64,000 nt of DNA from positions 62,001-126,000 of the forward strand of contig JADNRX010000129.1 of the NCBI GenBank assembly GCA_015501595.1, read 5' to 3'. The position numbers were made by a program, and so were the translations under genes. Of this stretch, positions 10,776 through 24,700 are shown in pieces. How positions within the stretch are numbered: position 1 is the first letter of the stretch; each line of letters starts with the position of its first letter. The stretch comes from Hymenopellis radicata (Eukaryota > Basidiomycota > Agaricomycetes > Agaricales > Physalacriaceae). The notes under the pieces were generated by a model, which saw only the letters and a list, made by a program, of their open reading frames with translations, searched no databases and was not told where the DNA came from.

Positions 10776-10891
10776 GGTCCGTATTTCACAGCAACGAAAC
10801 ACCGTTATCGCAGAAACCCCCGATATGCGCCCATGGCCCAGTTCGTCTAGGTCTCGAGAAAAATTGATCAGGCCGTACCAATGTGGACGAG

Positions 10892-10991
10892 CACGAACAA
10901 TGGCGGTATTTGTAACTCCGATCACGAACAATGGCGGCTCTCATTCTGCTCTCATAATCATCCTCCTCCTATTTGCCACGAACAATGGCGG
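10892..10991 (+). repeat. Three copies of CACGAACAATGGCGG upstream of copy A
   Basis: The 15-bp motif occurs at 10892, 10923 and 10977 (31- and 54-bp spacing); the last two extend into CTCTCAT. The matching promoter of copy B has one recognisable copy (plus-strand CCGCCATTGTTCGG ending near 40028). It may be a duplicated upstream element. Confidence 0.65.
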
Positions 10992-11111
10992 CTCTCATGG
11001 ACCATCAAGGGTCATATTTGTAACGCGTATGGCCAATATATAGCAGCTTCCGAAGCAGCCTGAATAAATCCATCTCTCTCTCTTTCCGTCTGCCATCTCA
11101 TCCAGCCCAAC

Positions 11112-12280
11112 ATGACTTCGTTAGAAACCTTCACGACTTCCCCCGAGATGCAGCCCCTCGAAGACTATTACTTTATTCCACGCGCTAAAGAGGTGTGCTG
11201 ATATGTTTTCCATGAAAGTTTTCACTTTTAACTCATGTCGATAAAGATCTTCAAGATGGAGTACTACTTGGGGCTCTCGAGAGGAGGATTGGACGGGATG
11301 ATGTCTTCATTGAATCAGATTAAAGGCAAGTGACTTGATCTGTTTTATCCAGTTGAGCGATATTGACGCGTCCGCCGTCTTAGTCCGCGCCGACGTCAAG
11401 AAACTGCTAGAAGAGGAGCAATACGCGCTCAGTCCGACGCAGAAAACCCTCCAAACACTCTTGGATCTCCACGAATGCAACCAAGAGCGTGCTCACAACC
11501 ATCGACGCATGTTTACCAAGGTGTGTCCAGGATCTTGCCGGCGCGCAATCAAATCTGATCAGGAGCGTCTTACAGGTGCTTCCAATCGGGCAGTACACCT
11601 ACCATCTCGTCCCGACATCTACCTCTTCTCCCCCAATCCAATCTGCCGACTGCTCCAACCCCTCCTCTCAATCCACGAAGTTCCTTATCCGTTCCTACGT
11701 CCACCCTGCATTGGTCGTCGCTGCTACCAACCCCATCTCCAACTGCTTCCCCCTTCAGCATAAAAAGATGCTACTCTGCATCTCCTCCTTCTATCTCCTC
11801 GAACTACCAGCCCGCGCTCGTACTCGCGCAGAATGGCGCCCACATAACGACAAAGCCCACATCGGCGGATATATTACTCAGCGTCTGCTAGCACAGCGGT
11901 CGCAGCTAAGACCAGCAGACGCGCTAAGGGGAGAGCGACAACCCCTTTCGCTCGGCCTTCCTGAGATGCTTCCCAGTCTCGAATACCCAGTACGGCTTCA
12001 AGTTTACTGTCGCCACGATGCTTCCGTCACCGTGGTGAACGATATCGACATTGGTGATTACGCCAATGAGCCTTCGCCAGCTGCAGCTGACGTGATCGAG
12101 TCCGGTGACGATTGGAAGCGCACGTTGAGGTTGCGCCTGGCTATTAGGCGACTCAAGAATTCCAAGTCTTTGAAGAAGGAAACCCGCAAACGCTGGAATT
12201 GTCTCCCCGGGCCAAGCGCCGTAAAACACCCATATATCACTCCGTGTACGACGTGCAACTCCTCGTGGAACGCTCTGTAG
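11112..12280 (+). CDS. Uncharacterised fungal protein, duplicated gene copy A
   Basis: Exons 11112-11192, 11247-11325, 11384-11520 and 11576-12280 give about 333 aa. The start is MTSLETFTTSPEMQPLEDYY, followed by IFKMEYYWGLSRGGLDGMM and ADVKKLLEEEQYALSPTQKT. The middle reads HLVPTSTSSPP and YVHPALVVAATNP. I associate this layout loosely with HNH-type hypothetical proteins of mushrooms, but see no nuclease motif and assign no function. Intron 2 (11326-11383) appears to be GC-AG (GCAAGT donor), and copy B has the same donor. The last part seems shifted relative to copy B: one extra base at ~12200 replaces the compact SPRPRN-stop end of copy B with a longer tail. A TATA-like TATATAG lies about 75 bp upstream. 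See copy B at 38813-39909. Confidence 0.55.
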
Positions 12281-12807
12281 TAGTCATTTACCTGCATCAC
12301 ATCCTGTATTTTACATTATGTATCTTTACTAGCTATCTACGTGCTTTCCCAAATGCTGATCATCTTCACCTCGTCTACTCTTGCGTGCTTCCTCGACGCC
12401 CAACTTTCGATGATCCCAAGTGTGTGTGTGTGCGCGCGCACGACCTCCTCAGGCCGTCGAATCATGCAAACTTGACTAATGCCACTGTTTCGCTTCTCGG
12501 TGCTACAACTACACCCCGTACATAGTCAGTAGTCTCTCTTTCTCCTGTTGTGTTTATGTTCAACCTTCTCCATATGACGTCAATTAATAGCACAAGCCTT
12601 GATTAGATTATAAAGGGTACCTTCAAGGTACCATCTCTGCCTTCCTCTCCACCCCCCTTCTCCCGAGAACCATCGGCATCAAAACGTGGATGATTGTCTG
12701 ACTGATCCATCTGCACGTCTTACTCAGACGGCACGCTTTTCACTCACGCGGAACCTATTTATGTGTATCGTCGCATGTGCATCTGCCATCCTCTAACCCA
12801 CACGAAG

Positions 12808-13271
12808 ATGGAGAGGAACAAGCCCAGGGTCTGCTTAATGTGAGTTTCCTCCCCACCACTCAAAATCGGCCGCCAAGTTGACAATGATTTGAAAACAGAG
12901 GTCCCACTGCATCGTCTCATCTCCTCAATCAACTAAAGCTACACGGTTTTTCATATGGTCAGTACCGCTATCTTGTATCTCCCACCTCACCGGTACTTAC
13001 GTGTTTTTGTTCCATGAAGGTCGAGAGATAACAGCCTCGCGTGTATGCGACTTTATCAACATCTCATTCCTCGCCATCACACAAGGCGCCGCCGCCACCC
13101 ATCTCGGAACGCTTGGGCTACGTCACCGTACGCTCCGAGGACGAAGTAATCGCACTCCTGGGTCTGTCGTCGTTACCCAACAAGTCGGAGCTGGTAGAGA
13201 TCACATTTGACGACACCCCAAGCTATGGGATGTGTATTGCGGACAAACATGGCTGGTGTTATTCTGGATAA
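12808..13271 (+). CDS. Hypothetical 99-aa protein
   Basis: Four exons (12808-12839, 12899-12957, 13020-13042, 13086-13271) join in phase with GT-AG junctions. The product starts MERNKPRVCLIGPTASSHLL and ends EITFDDTPSYGMCIADKHGW. The exon 3/4 intron removes the stretch that would otherwise change frame. The first strand-loop (RVCLIGPTA) hints at a small alpha/beta fold, but I recognise no family. Confidence 0.55.
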
Positions 13272-13299
13272 CCATATCTATTACACTAGAACATCCCCG

Positions 13300-14161
13300 C
13301 TGCACTAGGAGGCGCCGCGCATCCCCAATACTACGTATTCGATTTCAGTACAGAACAATATTGAGCAGAGTTGAACGTACATGGGAATGGGCCACGAAGA
13401 GAAGAAGAACGTGTAGTGGCCGGTGTGCTTACAGAGCTTCTGAAGGTCTAACATCTCCCCAATGGGCATACCCCATGGTCTACTAAACGAAAATGAGTGG
13501 TATACGAATACCCAATGGCAATAATAACTGACCTGGTGCAGATGGTGGCCGCGCCCACAGCAGCAGCATTTAGACAAAGTCGCGTGTATAATGCGTGCCC
13601 ATCTCCAGTGCTGGCTGATCAGAAGCGAAATGGTTGTTCCTACAAGCCAATCAACACTGCGTCATAGAGCTCACCACAGGAATCTCTTCTTCATATCGCC
13701 AGTCCTGCGCTGTACCACACGTCAGTCTCGAAGGTCACAACGCCATGATAGGATGGACATACAACACATCCTGATTCCTCCCTCTGCGCTAACGAATTCC
13801 GCGCCTCCTGCACGTACCAGCGCGATCTCATCGTCACAATGCACATGGCCCCGCTCATCGGGCATAATGTGTACTTCAGGCGACTTGCGCTTGAACGCAG
13901 GCTCCTATGAGCGCCGAGTTCGATTCACCAAAGTAGCCCACCTTTGCTGGGAAGTTAATCGGCCGGTGCGTGCCTTAGCTTTGAGACCGCTCTAATTCGG
14001 GACGCGCACCAATTCACACCCTTCTCCCTGTCCGGATCTCCTCCCTCATTGTGTTCATCACCATCTCATCCGTCAGCAGTTCACGGTCCCCAATTGGTTG
14101 TCAGCACCCGACAAGGGAATTCATGCAGCTCGTCGAACAGAGGAAGCGATTTGTTGGACAT
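13300..14161 (-). pseudogene. Cyclase-family (kynurenine formamidase-like) pseudogene
   Basis: Starting at ATG 14161 the minus strand reads MSNKSLPLFDELHEFP, then in shifted frames DQLGTVN, LLTDEMVMNTMREEIRTGRR, NNHFASDQPALE and WGMPIGEMLDLQKLCKHTG-YTFFFSSWPI. In this order these match the fungal putative-cyclase family (metal-dependent hydrolases related to kynurenine formamidase). The segments lie in different frames, a stop follows soon after the start, and the conserved HxGTHxD metal motif is not readable. The gene is clearly decayed. Confidence 0.75.
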
Positions 14162-14292
14162 AACTGGATCCAATTCGACTAGTATTGTGCATCGCTTTTA
14201 TAATTGTACACCCGCCGTATGGTCTATCCAGAGTACATTCGACTATAGAAAAAGCAAAAATATTTAGTATTAAACGACTCGCCATATGATAA

Positions 14293-16676
<2,384 letters not shown>

Positions 16677-18486
16677 GGTGGTCGAAAACGTGGTTTTTAC
16701 GAGACACCGCACGAGGGGAAGACGAATTTATCGCGCTGGTCGTCGTGGTGGGTGTTGTGCTCGGCGTCGTCGACGTCGGTAATCAACCTGAGACTGGCCC
16801 GTGCGCATGTTTGGTCGCCGGACACCTCTTCCAAATACAGCAATCCGGTACCGCTCGCGGACTTCTATGTTTATCATTTGGACTCTGCTGACTTCTGTGA
16901 CTGGCTCAATCGACGTCGCCGAAGCACGCTAGAATGCCGCTGGCGTCGGGAACTCCGACGTCTCGTGGATGCATCTCGCACTGCGCAAAGTTCTACACTC
17001 GCGGCAGCCTCACAGCGTCACTCACCCTTTCTGTCGGCGGCCCCAGGAAAGCACCGCCGCGCCCAGCGCTGGTTGCTATGGGTGCAACCTCTATACTTCC
17101 TGGCCGTTGCACAATGCATGCATTCCTTTTCCTCTTGTATGACCAGCTGTACTGCATTCGGCTGAGCTTAGCATCGCATGTAAGCAGCGACAAAAAATGA
17201 CAGAATAACTGAACAGCTGAGTATGATCGCTGTACTAAACGGCGCTCGCACTGCTGCATCCAAAATCGATCAAATTTGAACTGCGTTCATCGTGCTCCAA
17301 AGTTCAAACCGAACTCAGTCCATCCTCAGGCTACTTAAACGGCGTTTGATTGCGGAAGACCCTGAGCGAAGCCAAACTCAGTTTGGCTTCGTGTGCTGCC
17401 TGTGTAGCTCTTCATTTTCAGACCGATCTCAGCGACGAAGCTTGGAAACAGATTTCCCCTCACCCGCTCGCGAGTACCGATCTCTCTTTCTTCACACTAC
17501 ACTCAATTCCAGTTGCGTATCATTGGCAGTTCTCCATACACACGGAATTCCCTTATCAGAAGCGTAGCTATGGTGGTGAGGCAGAGCGCCTTCCTGTCCC
17601 AATGAAGGTATGTGACAGAAGGTGAGTGGAGTTCTATTCACCGGAAGGCTACTTAGAATCTCGCAACTGTCGGCTTCACGTCGTTTTCTATGGCAAATGG
17701 CCTTCTCGTCACTCAAATTTAGCTACGGACGTTGCCACATGTACAAGTATCACCGAATGCGCACTCCACCGTCAATCCTTTCATTCACAACAAACTGTTC
17801 AACAGTCTTTCCTGAGAACACAGCAGTAGACGAATGCGAACTCTCATATATCAGATCCGAGTCGTGTTCCGAGTCCGTGAACACTCCTGCCGGACGTTGT
17901 CTGGACAATCCTCCGGGCAGTGTTCCGCAGAACGGTCGATCTAGAAAAGTCATCTAGGTGGGACTGAGAAACGTTGGTAAGAGCGAGAAGGTAAAATGAG
18001 ATTGTACCTCGATGGTCCAACCCCGACAGCGTCTCCTTGAGATCCTCGCGATTAGCGTATCCATCAGGGTCTGTAAGGATCGTAAGAAACAGTGAGTGGA
18101 TCGACTTGGCACGTTGGTGTATATGCGGCCAGTGGGCATTGCGAACATCTCATACAGGTTAGTGTTCGGTGATAATCACGACAATTGAGGATCTCGAACA
18201 TCCTTTGAAGAAGCGACGATCTTACCGATGTAAGTGACGAGCGTCGAGAAGGGCTTTCGAGAAACCACTCGCAAACTCGATAGCGCCTCGGATTCGGAGC
18301 CGGTTTAGGTATTGTGAAAGCCAGTGTGAGCAACGTGTCACATGATCATGATCGCCGCTGGCAAGATCGCAGCTCAAGCAAGCTCTATAAGTAACGACCA
18401 TCATGACTAGCTTCTTGCGCTTTTACACCCCACACTTATTTCCTGACTCCAAAAAGACTTCTCGTCGCCGTCCTAGTGTTGTATCT
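16677..18486. other. Long gene-poor stretch, nothing recognised
   Basis: Several short overlapping frames exist on both strands but none has recognisable motifs. A TATA-like box (CTATAAG near 18385) at the right end probably serves the next gene. Confidence 0.4.
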
Positions 18487-19265
18487 ATGGCTGCTGAGCC
18501 TATGTCTGGTCGTTCACTCTCCAACGATTCCAACTCGTACGTGCTTGCTTCAGTCTGCAACCCCATCCTTATTGTTGTCAGGAAATCAACGACGTCAGAC
18601 GTGCCTAGCTATATGCATCGTGGAATGTAATGTCCTTCGTTCTCCTATTTGCTTGCTTACTGACCGCCTGTCAGTATTTTGTTCGTTCTTTCTCCAGCCC
18701 ATCAACCTCCGGCTGCTGACGTTTCGTTAGGATTGGACCGCCGAATCAAGACAGGTGTGCAACACTCTTTTATTTGTTTCATAAATCCTGATAGGTACTC
18801 TGATTCCCAGTTGTGCTGAGGCGGGACCACCTCAGTCGCCAACCAACGATGACCAGCCGCCCTCGCCTTCGCCATCCAAGGCTTCTCCGACCCCGCTGAG
18901 TGAGTCCGAGAATTGGTCTCGGTATGTCAAAATCTTTGTTACAGATTCATATCTTGATCATTAATTCCAGGGTGGAACAGCGTCGCCTTGAGGCAGACCA
19001 GGCCCGGCTGAAGGAGGTGTTGGATCGCCGCGATGAGAAGTTGAAATCGGCCATCAACAAGGGTTTGGATCGACGCATGGAGGAGTTGAAATTGGACATC
19101 AATAACGGCTTGGATCGACGCATGGAGGAGTTGAAATCGGACATCGATAAGGGTTTGGATCGACGCATGGAGAAGTTGAAATCGGACATCGATAAGGGTT
19201 TGGATCAACGCATGGACGATTTGAAGAACACGATGGTGGAGTTGTTAAAGGATGTAAAGGCTTAG
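18487..19265 (+). CDS. Small protein with five 15-residue coiled-coil repeats
   Basis: The last exon (from about 18971) encodes RLEADQARLKEV followed by five units of 15 residues (19017-19241) of the type GLDRRMEELKSDIDK. It ends LLKDVKA. The heptad-like spacing of L/M/I suggests an amphipathic helix or coiled coil. The repeats are nearly identical in DNA (45-bp period), so they arose recently. Upstream exons carry a Ser/Pro-rich region (PPQSPTNDDQPPSPSPSKAS in pieces). I prefer ATG 18487 (MAAEPMSGRS) because a TATA-like box sits at ~18385; an in-frame ATG at 18403 would lie before the expected transcription start. Function unknown. Confidence 0.6.
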
Positions 19266-19734
19266 GTACTGAGCGGCTGCAATTGACATTTGTGATTTCT
19301 ATATTAAGGCATTATGTAGATGGCCTGGGCCTAATCTCCGAAACTCTGTAGTGCGGCCTAGTACCGCAAATGGCCAACCGGGGACGGAATGTTGTGGCAC
19401 TGATCGCCGGAACGCAAATTTATTCCTTCTGCTTTGGGTGCAGACTTGAACAGGGCAAGATGCATCTCGAGTCGAAGTTGTTGTGGGAGGGTGGCATGTA
19501 GTCGACGTGCACCAGGCGCGGTTTACTACGGTGACCGGTGCCGGAACTATGCCGCCCATGATCAAGCAAGTACGACGGTTACCTGTTGTATCAGTGAATC
19601 TTGTAACGATCCACACGTAGCATCTGTGAAGATTCATGATGTCCCATTGCGACTAGTACACTGTTATACACAAGCCGCCTTGTTCTTGTTCGCCTTCGAG
19701 GATTTGGCAGCACTCTGAAATTGAACCCGAATGC
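19266..19734. other. Intergenic, no gene recognised
   Basis: Short frames only, between the convergent repeat-protein gene and the ADH pseudogene. Confidence 0.4.
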
Positions 19735-21274
19735 TCAGATCTTCAATACGATCCTCCCGGCGATCTTCCCAGACTCCATATCTGCCATGACACTGGAAGG
19801 TATTAACGCTCCTGTGCTTCTTGGAACAGACTTCGAGATACCGGTTTACATCTTCCGTACGAATTTCATAGTTACATCGAACCTTGCCCTCGCCGCGAGT
19901 GCCAGTGCTTCAATGGCGTCTTGTCGATTCCTAGCCATTGTTAGTCGCAACTCGGAGAAATGGCCTGAGGATCTACCCGACAGCGGAGCCAATCCAAGTG
20001 AGCGACTTAATTCATCCGTTCAGCGGTCCTGCTCATTACCGAGAACTCGGAGACCCACTTTTGGAATCATGAGGTTGTGTGGAAGGCTCACAGTGGCAGT
20101 ACTAGAAGCCATCCCGACGGTGACCAAGGTACCCGTTTTCCTGAGGTACAACAGCGCTTGATTCAACGGCTCTGCCTGTGCGAAGCTTGTAGGTCAAGGC
20201 GAAAGGAAATGTAACACCACGAACTTGTCCAGCGGCTATGACAGCAGCATGAGGACCTAGACCTTGTGCAGCATCAATGACATCTTGAACGACATTGGTG
20301 CTGGTCGCGAAATCGACAAACTTCTCGGCGCCAAGCTCCAGGCAAAGATCGCGTTTTGCATCTCCCGTGTCTGCGGAAGTTAATCGACGAGATGGCGATG
20401 ACGCGTAGTCCCATTGTCTGTGCGTACTGTACTCCTACCAGCAGAATTGTAAGGAAGGTAGTCTCGAAGGAGGTCAGTGGATGCACCTAGATGACCCAAC
20501 CCTCCACCCGCTCCACTGATAGCGACCAGTTCCCTGCCTTCGGTTTCGTTTGTAGAAGCGCCTTGTATATGGTGAGGCCCTTACAAATGTAAATTGTTCA
20601 GTATGGATTCGTTAAACGACGTCGTAACACCAACTGCACATAGAATTGGCGCCGCCGCCGCACTTTCGATTCCTTCTGGAATAAGAGTTACGTAGTCGAC
20701 ATAAGATACCTGCGTCCAGCATCATCAAGGCTGATTTGGACTTGCATTTCACTCACCGCATATTCTGTGAAGGTTCCGTCGACCGTGTACCCATGAAGCT
20801 TTGGCGAACTACACGCTGAGACGACGTGATTGAGCTTTCCCTTTTCATGATATAACGAGAGAAGAATGCGTACCCGACTCGCTGCCTTGCCGACAGCATT
20901 CACAGCTGACATGAAGATCTTGTCAGTGCGGAACTTAGATAGAGAAAGAACAGAACGTACTTCCTGCAGACCGCCGCGAACGATTTGAGCCCAACCCTGT
21001 CGCCAATCTTCACTTCTGGAGTGCCACTGTTCGCCCCGATAGCCATAATATGGCCGATAGCCTCGTGTTCTCCAACCTTTGGAAGTGCAATATCCCTGGA
21101 CCAGTCTCCATTTCGAATGTGTAGATCAGAGTGGCAGACACCGGCGTAGTCGATCTTGACGAGGCATTCTCCAGGAGCGAGGTCCTCAGGCTGCTTCACT
21201 GGCCAATCGTTCTTCAAGGCGAGCTCGCTTCCGAATTCTGCGATGACGGCTGCGGGTGCAGTTGGAGGAATCAT
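19735..21274 (-). pseudogene. Zinc-dependent alcohol dehydrogenase pseudogene (MDR family)
   Basis: From ATG 21274 the frame gives the catalytic domain: APGECLVKIDYAGVCHSDLH (zinc Cys), then VGEHEAIGHIMAIG (HE motif), KIGDRVGLK. Later exons give HGYTVDGTFTEYA, YVTLIPEGIESAAAAPILC, the Rossmann motif ISGAGGGLGHL, LRVIAI, LGAEKFVDF, PLNQALLYLRKTGTLVTVGM, RQDAIEAL and the end SGKIAGRIVLKI at 19735. The order matches yeast-type ADHs (oxidation of alcohols with NAD). Frame breaks: AGNW runs into VAISGAGGG only if one G is restored near 20530, and the stretch near 19890 needs another shift (MKFVRKM versus CNYEIRTED). The first structural-zinc Cys loop is also irregular. Each break is one base, so an assembly error is a possible alternative. 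Confidence 0.8.
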
Positions 21275-21498
21275 TTGTCGGATAATGAGTGCCGATTGAT
21301 TCGAACGAAGCTTTCATATGTTCACTCGAAAGACCATGCGACGTTGGGGCGTGAAAGACGTGAGCTGTCATGAGTCGTGTTTAATACAAACGGCATGTGC
21401 TTAATGTTTGTAAATGGAAGATGGGCCGTACAGCGCCGTCTGGGAAAAGATCTGTCGTACGTCCTAAGAAGTCAGGTCAGATAGTGCTGAGGGTGACG

Positions 21499-23790
21499 TC
21501 AAGTTCTGACCTTGGTGCTCGGCGCGTATACACCTACCAGTACTATAAACAGTACAGCCAGCAGTATCACCATGATCCTCGAGACGCGACCCCGCGCCTC
21601 TCTTCTCAATGTCGCTGCCCACTGTACCTTATCGCCGCCACTTGTCTGGTAATGGGACCAATCGACGCGACGCAGCCATAAGTAGAAAAGGGTACCGGCA
21701 CCAGGAAAGATGCTTGTCACTTTTCCATCTCTACCTCGGCGATACCAAGATACACAGTCCATGAACACGCTTCTTCCTAGTCGGGCATGAATCTTCTCAT
21801 TGTAAGCGTCAGTTGCTTCATGCGTTACGTTGAACGCCGACACTTGGCCGGCGAGCACTGGCTTGATCAGCTTGATGATGTAGTCGATCTGTCAACGAAC
21901 GTCAGTTCTCATCCGTGGGCCATGTACATGACCGTCTTACTTACCTGAACCTCTTCAGTAAAGATAACAGATGTATGGCCCGTCGTCGTGTTTGGGCCTA
22001 GCAGTCTGCCGTCAGAACGGGATGTACGAGATGTAGATTGTGTTGCAGACCTGAAACTAAATAGAAGTTGGGGAACCCGGGAACAGTCGTATCCAGATAC
22101 GCTTTGGGCCCGCCGGACGCGTCGTAATAGTCTTTGACAGTTGTGTCCAGGCCTTGCACGCGGAAGGGGAAATCGTCCTGGGGGGGATAGTTAATGTATG
22201 GGCAGGGTAGAGACTTTTAACCACGTACGGCGACATATCCAGTCGAGAATATAAGAACGTCAAAGACAAACTTCTCCCCTGTTCGCTGTGAGCCCACCAT
22301 GAATGGACATAAAGGCATCAGAGACTACCTGTCTTGGTGATGATACCGTCCTCGACGATGCTGTCAATCCCGTTCCAATTGAGTGTTAGATTGGGACGAT
22401 GTAAAGCTGCTAGATAGTCGGTATCGAAAATCACCCGCCGACATCCGAGTTCTGGAGCGGTCAGGTGAGCTTGTGTGAGAATGAGGCGTAAACTGCTGAC
22501 TATACGAAGGTATTAATGCGTCATGATACTCCTCTGGACCGGTAGTTCGGATGTAGCGTTTACCGGACTGTGAGAATGAGAATAAGCAAATGTGTAGAGT
22601 GTCTACGCGAGTACCGACCTTCTCAATCATGGGATGCATGAATCGTGTGCCGAAAATGGAGAAATACATGAATTCACCCTAAGATGCGTGTGTTAATAAA
22701 TAGGATAACGGACAGCAGATGGGCGAGACGTACTCCAAGGAACATTCGAAAACGCGTCAGCTTCATGTAAAAGGGAACATATTTGAACACCCATTTCATG
22801 AGAGAACTGTATTTGGAACGAATCTGGCATGAAATGAATTGGTGCGCTGTCGGGCTCCGAGATGAAACATACAGGTGGCAAGAACCAATTGGGCGTTCGA
22901 CAGAACTCGACGATCTGAACTGTTGGATCCTCAGAGATGACGGGGACCATCTGTGTACTGCAGCAGATCGAGGAAGTCAGCACTTAAGTCGCCAGCCATA
23001 ACGATTCACGTACGCCGAAGCTCCGTTCCCAATAACTGCAACACGTTTTCCGTGCAAAGACACGGAGTTATCATACCTACCAGTGTGAAATTTAACCCCC
23101 TTGAACGACTCAAGACCTGATATATCGGGGTAACGTGGGATCTCGAGAATTCCGTGAGCGGAAATGAGAATCTTGGCGGTCGATTCCGCCTGCGCCCCAG
23201 TGGTAAGATCCTGAGTTAGAATGTGCCAAATCTCGGCTTCGGGATCCCATTCAGTCGACACGACTAAAGTATAGAACGAGATGTGAGAGTCGAGACGATA
23301 TTTATGTACAATGTTCTTCCAGTACGCCTGAATCTGGGGTTGATATCCATGGGTGTAGTCCCAGTCCGGTTTGGGGTCAGTTGAGAGGGAGTAGAAGTGC
23401 ATGCCGACGTCCGAGGAGCAGCCCTGCGCGTATGCATCAAAACCGAGCGTTCAATTCTGAAATTGAGAAGATTTACAGGATACATGTTATCCTAAAGGCT
23501 GAATGAGATCAGGCGGTAACACACGGATAGGACTCACCCTCCACGTTCCCCCAACGTCGCCAGCCTTCTCGTAGATCTGCAATAAATGAAGACATTTCAA
23601 AGAGGGAATTGCTTCAGGGCGTACCGTAAAGTTATTGAACCCGGGAATTTGTCGTCTCAACGCGACACCCATGGAGACGCCTCCAATGCTGGGAGCGATA
23701 TGAGCTTTAGGAATACTAGGGACGAAGAGAAATGTACCCAGCGCCTATAATAACGATTCGGTGCGGATCTGTGGTCTTGTCGTGAGTCAT
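21499..23790 (-). CDS. Flavin-dependent monooxygenase, Baeyer-Villiger-like (copy 1)
   Basis: The start is MTHDKTTDPHRIVIIGAGIGG with the FAD Rossmann motif GxGxxG; the first intron splits its last Gly. It continues YEKAGDVGGTWR, YPGCSSDVG.HFYSLS and LISAHGILEIPRYPDI. The fingerprint region reads FKGVKFHTGRYDNS, close to FxGxxxHxxxW but with Tyr for Trp. Then comes the NADPH motif [41 protein letters not shown] and [13 protein letters not shown] hydrophobic tail (IMVILLAVLFIVLVGVYA) suggests membrane attachment. Such enzymes insert oxygen next to a carbonyl or oxidise heteroatoms; the substrate is unknown. It lies between an ADH pseudogene and an MFS transporter. About 580-600 aa, many short introns. 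Confidence 0.82.
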
Positions 23791-24700
23791 GTTGGGGCTA
23801 ACGCAGTTCTGGTCATGAACCGGTGCGTTTTAAGTCGAATTCTAGGCTCAGTGTTACGTTAGCCAAACCATGAAAGACATTCAACCCCACCTGACGCTTC
23901 GACATCGGGAAGCATGCGAGAACCGGTACTTCGCGGTGTCACGATGACTGGCATCAAAACTACGTCAGCGCTGAAATGGAGAAGAAGAATTAATTCACAT
24001 AAATCCCCATGAAGTGTCCGATAGCCATCGTGCGAGATTTAAATTAGAACGAAGATAAGACCTGAGGAGATAACTTGCAATGCAGAAGAACGGAACGTGA
24101 TATGACCGCCGCGTCAACGATGCAATGTATGCATGATAAAAGCCATGGAGCCAAGAAACGTCCGGTTCTTGATGCCATTTTCGCCAGTAGAAGACTTTTG
24201 ACCCCCAATTGTCGAAAATGCCGTCGAATGTGCAATCCTGTCTCGAGTCGTTGCCTAGCTAGGTTTGAGACTGTCCTATGCAGTAACGAGACCGACTTCA
24301 GGACTTCTAGGGCATACGTTGGACTTCCAAAAGTGATATAGCCGCTGGACGAAAGGAAGAGGACAGCATGGCTAAATTTGGTACGCCGGGAAAAAAAGTA
24401 ACAGATCGCGTGCTCATAACGGTCACGTGGGAAGAGCTGCTTGGTTCGACTGATTCGGTTGTTACCTTGTAGGGCACCTTGAGGACTTAGTCATTAGCAG
24501 TGTGGCGCAGGTGTGTACTCCACTTCCCTTCGTTACATGCCGTACTACAGTGCTCCTCTCACCTTTTCCCTCTATTAGCAGACACAGTGCGATTGTGCTG
24601 TGCAGGTAACTGCTGGCCTCGGGTGCCATTCAGGATAGGTATTCTCGCTGGAATATTCTTGAGAAACATAAACTACATTATGAAACAAGATACGGTACTT
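23791..24700. other. Intergenic, no gene recognised
   Basis: Upstream of monooxygenase 1 (minus) and downstream of the MFS gene (minus). Only short unmatched frames. Confidence 0.4.

Noticed and set aside
10892..10991. CRISPR-like array from the three CACGAACAATGGCGG copies
   Set aside because: Repeat is 15 bp, only three copies, uneven spacing, and the context is a eukaryotic promoter.
18939..19208. Minus-strand frames with regular repeats (RFQLLHASIQ type)
   Set aside because: The repeats are the reverse complement of the 45-bp coding repeats on the plus strand, which end in a proper coiled-coil protein.
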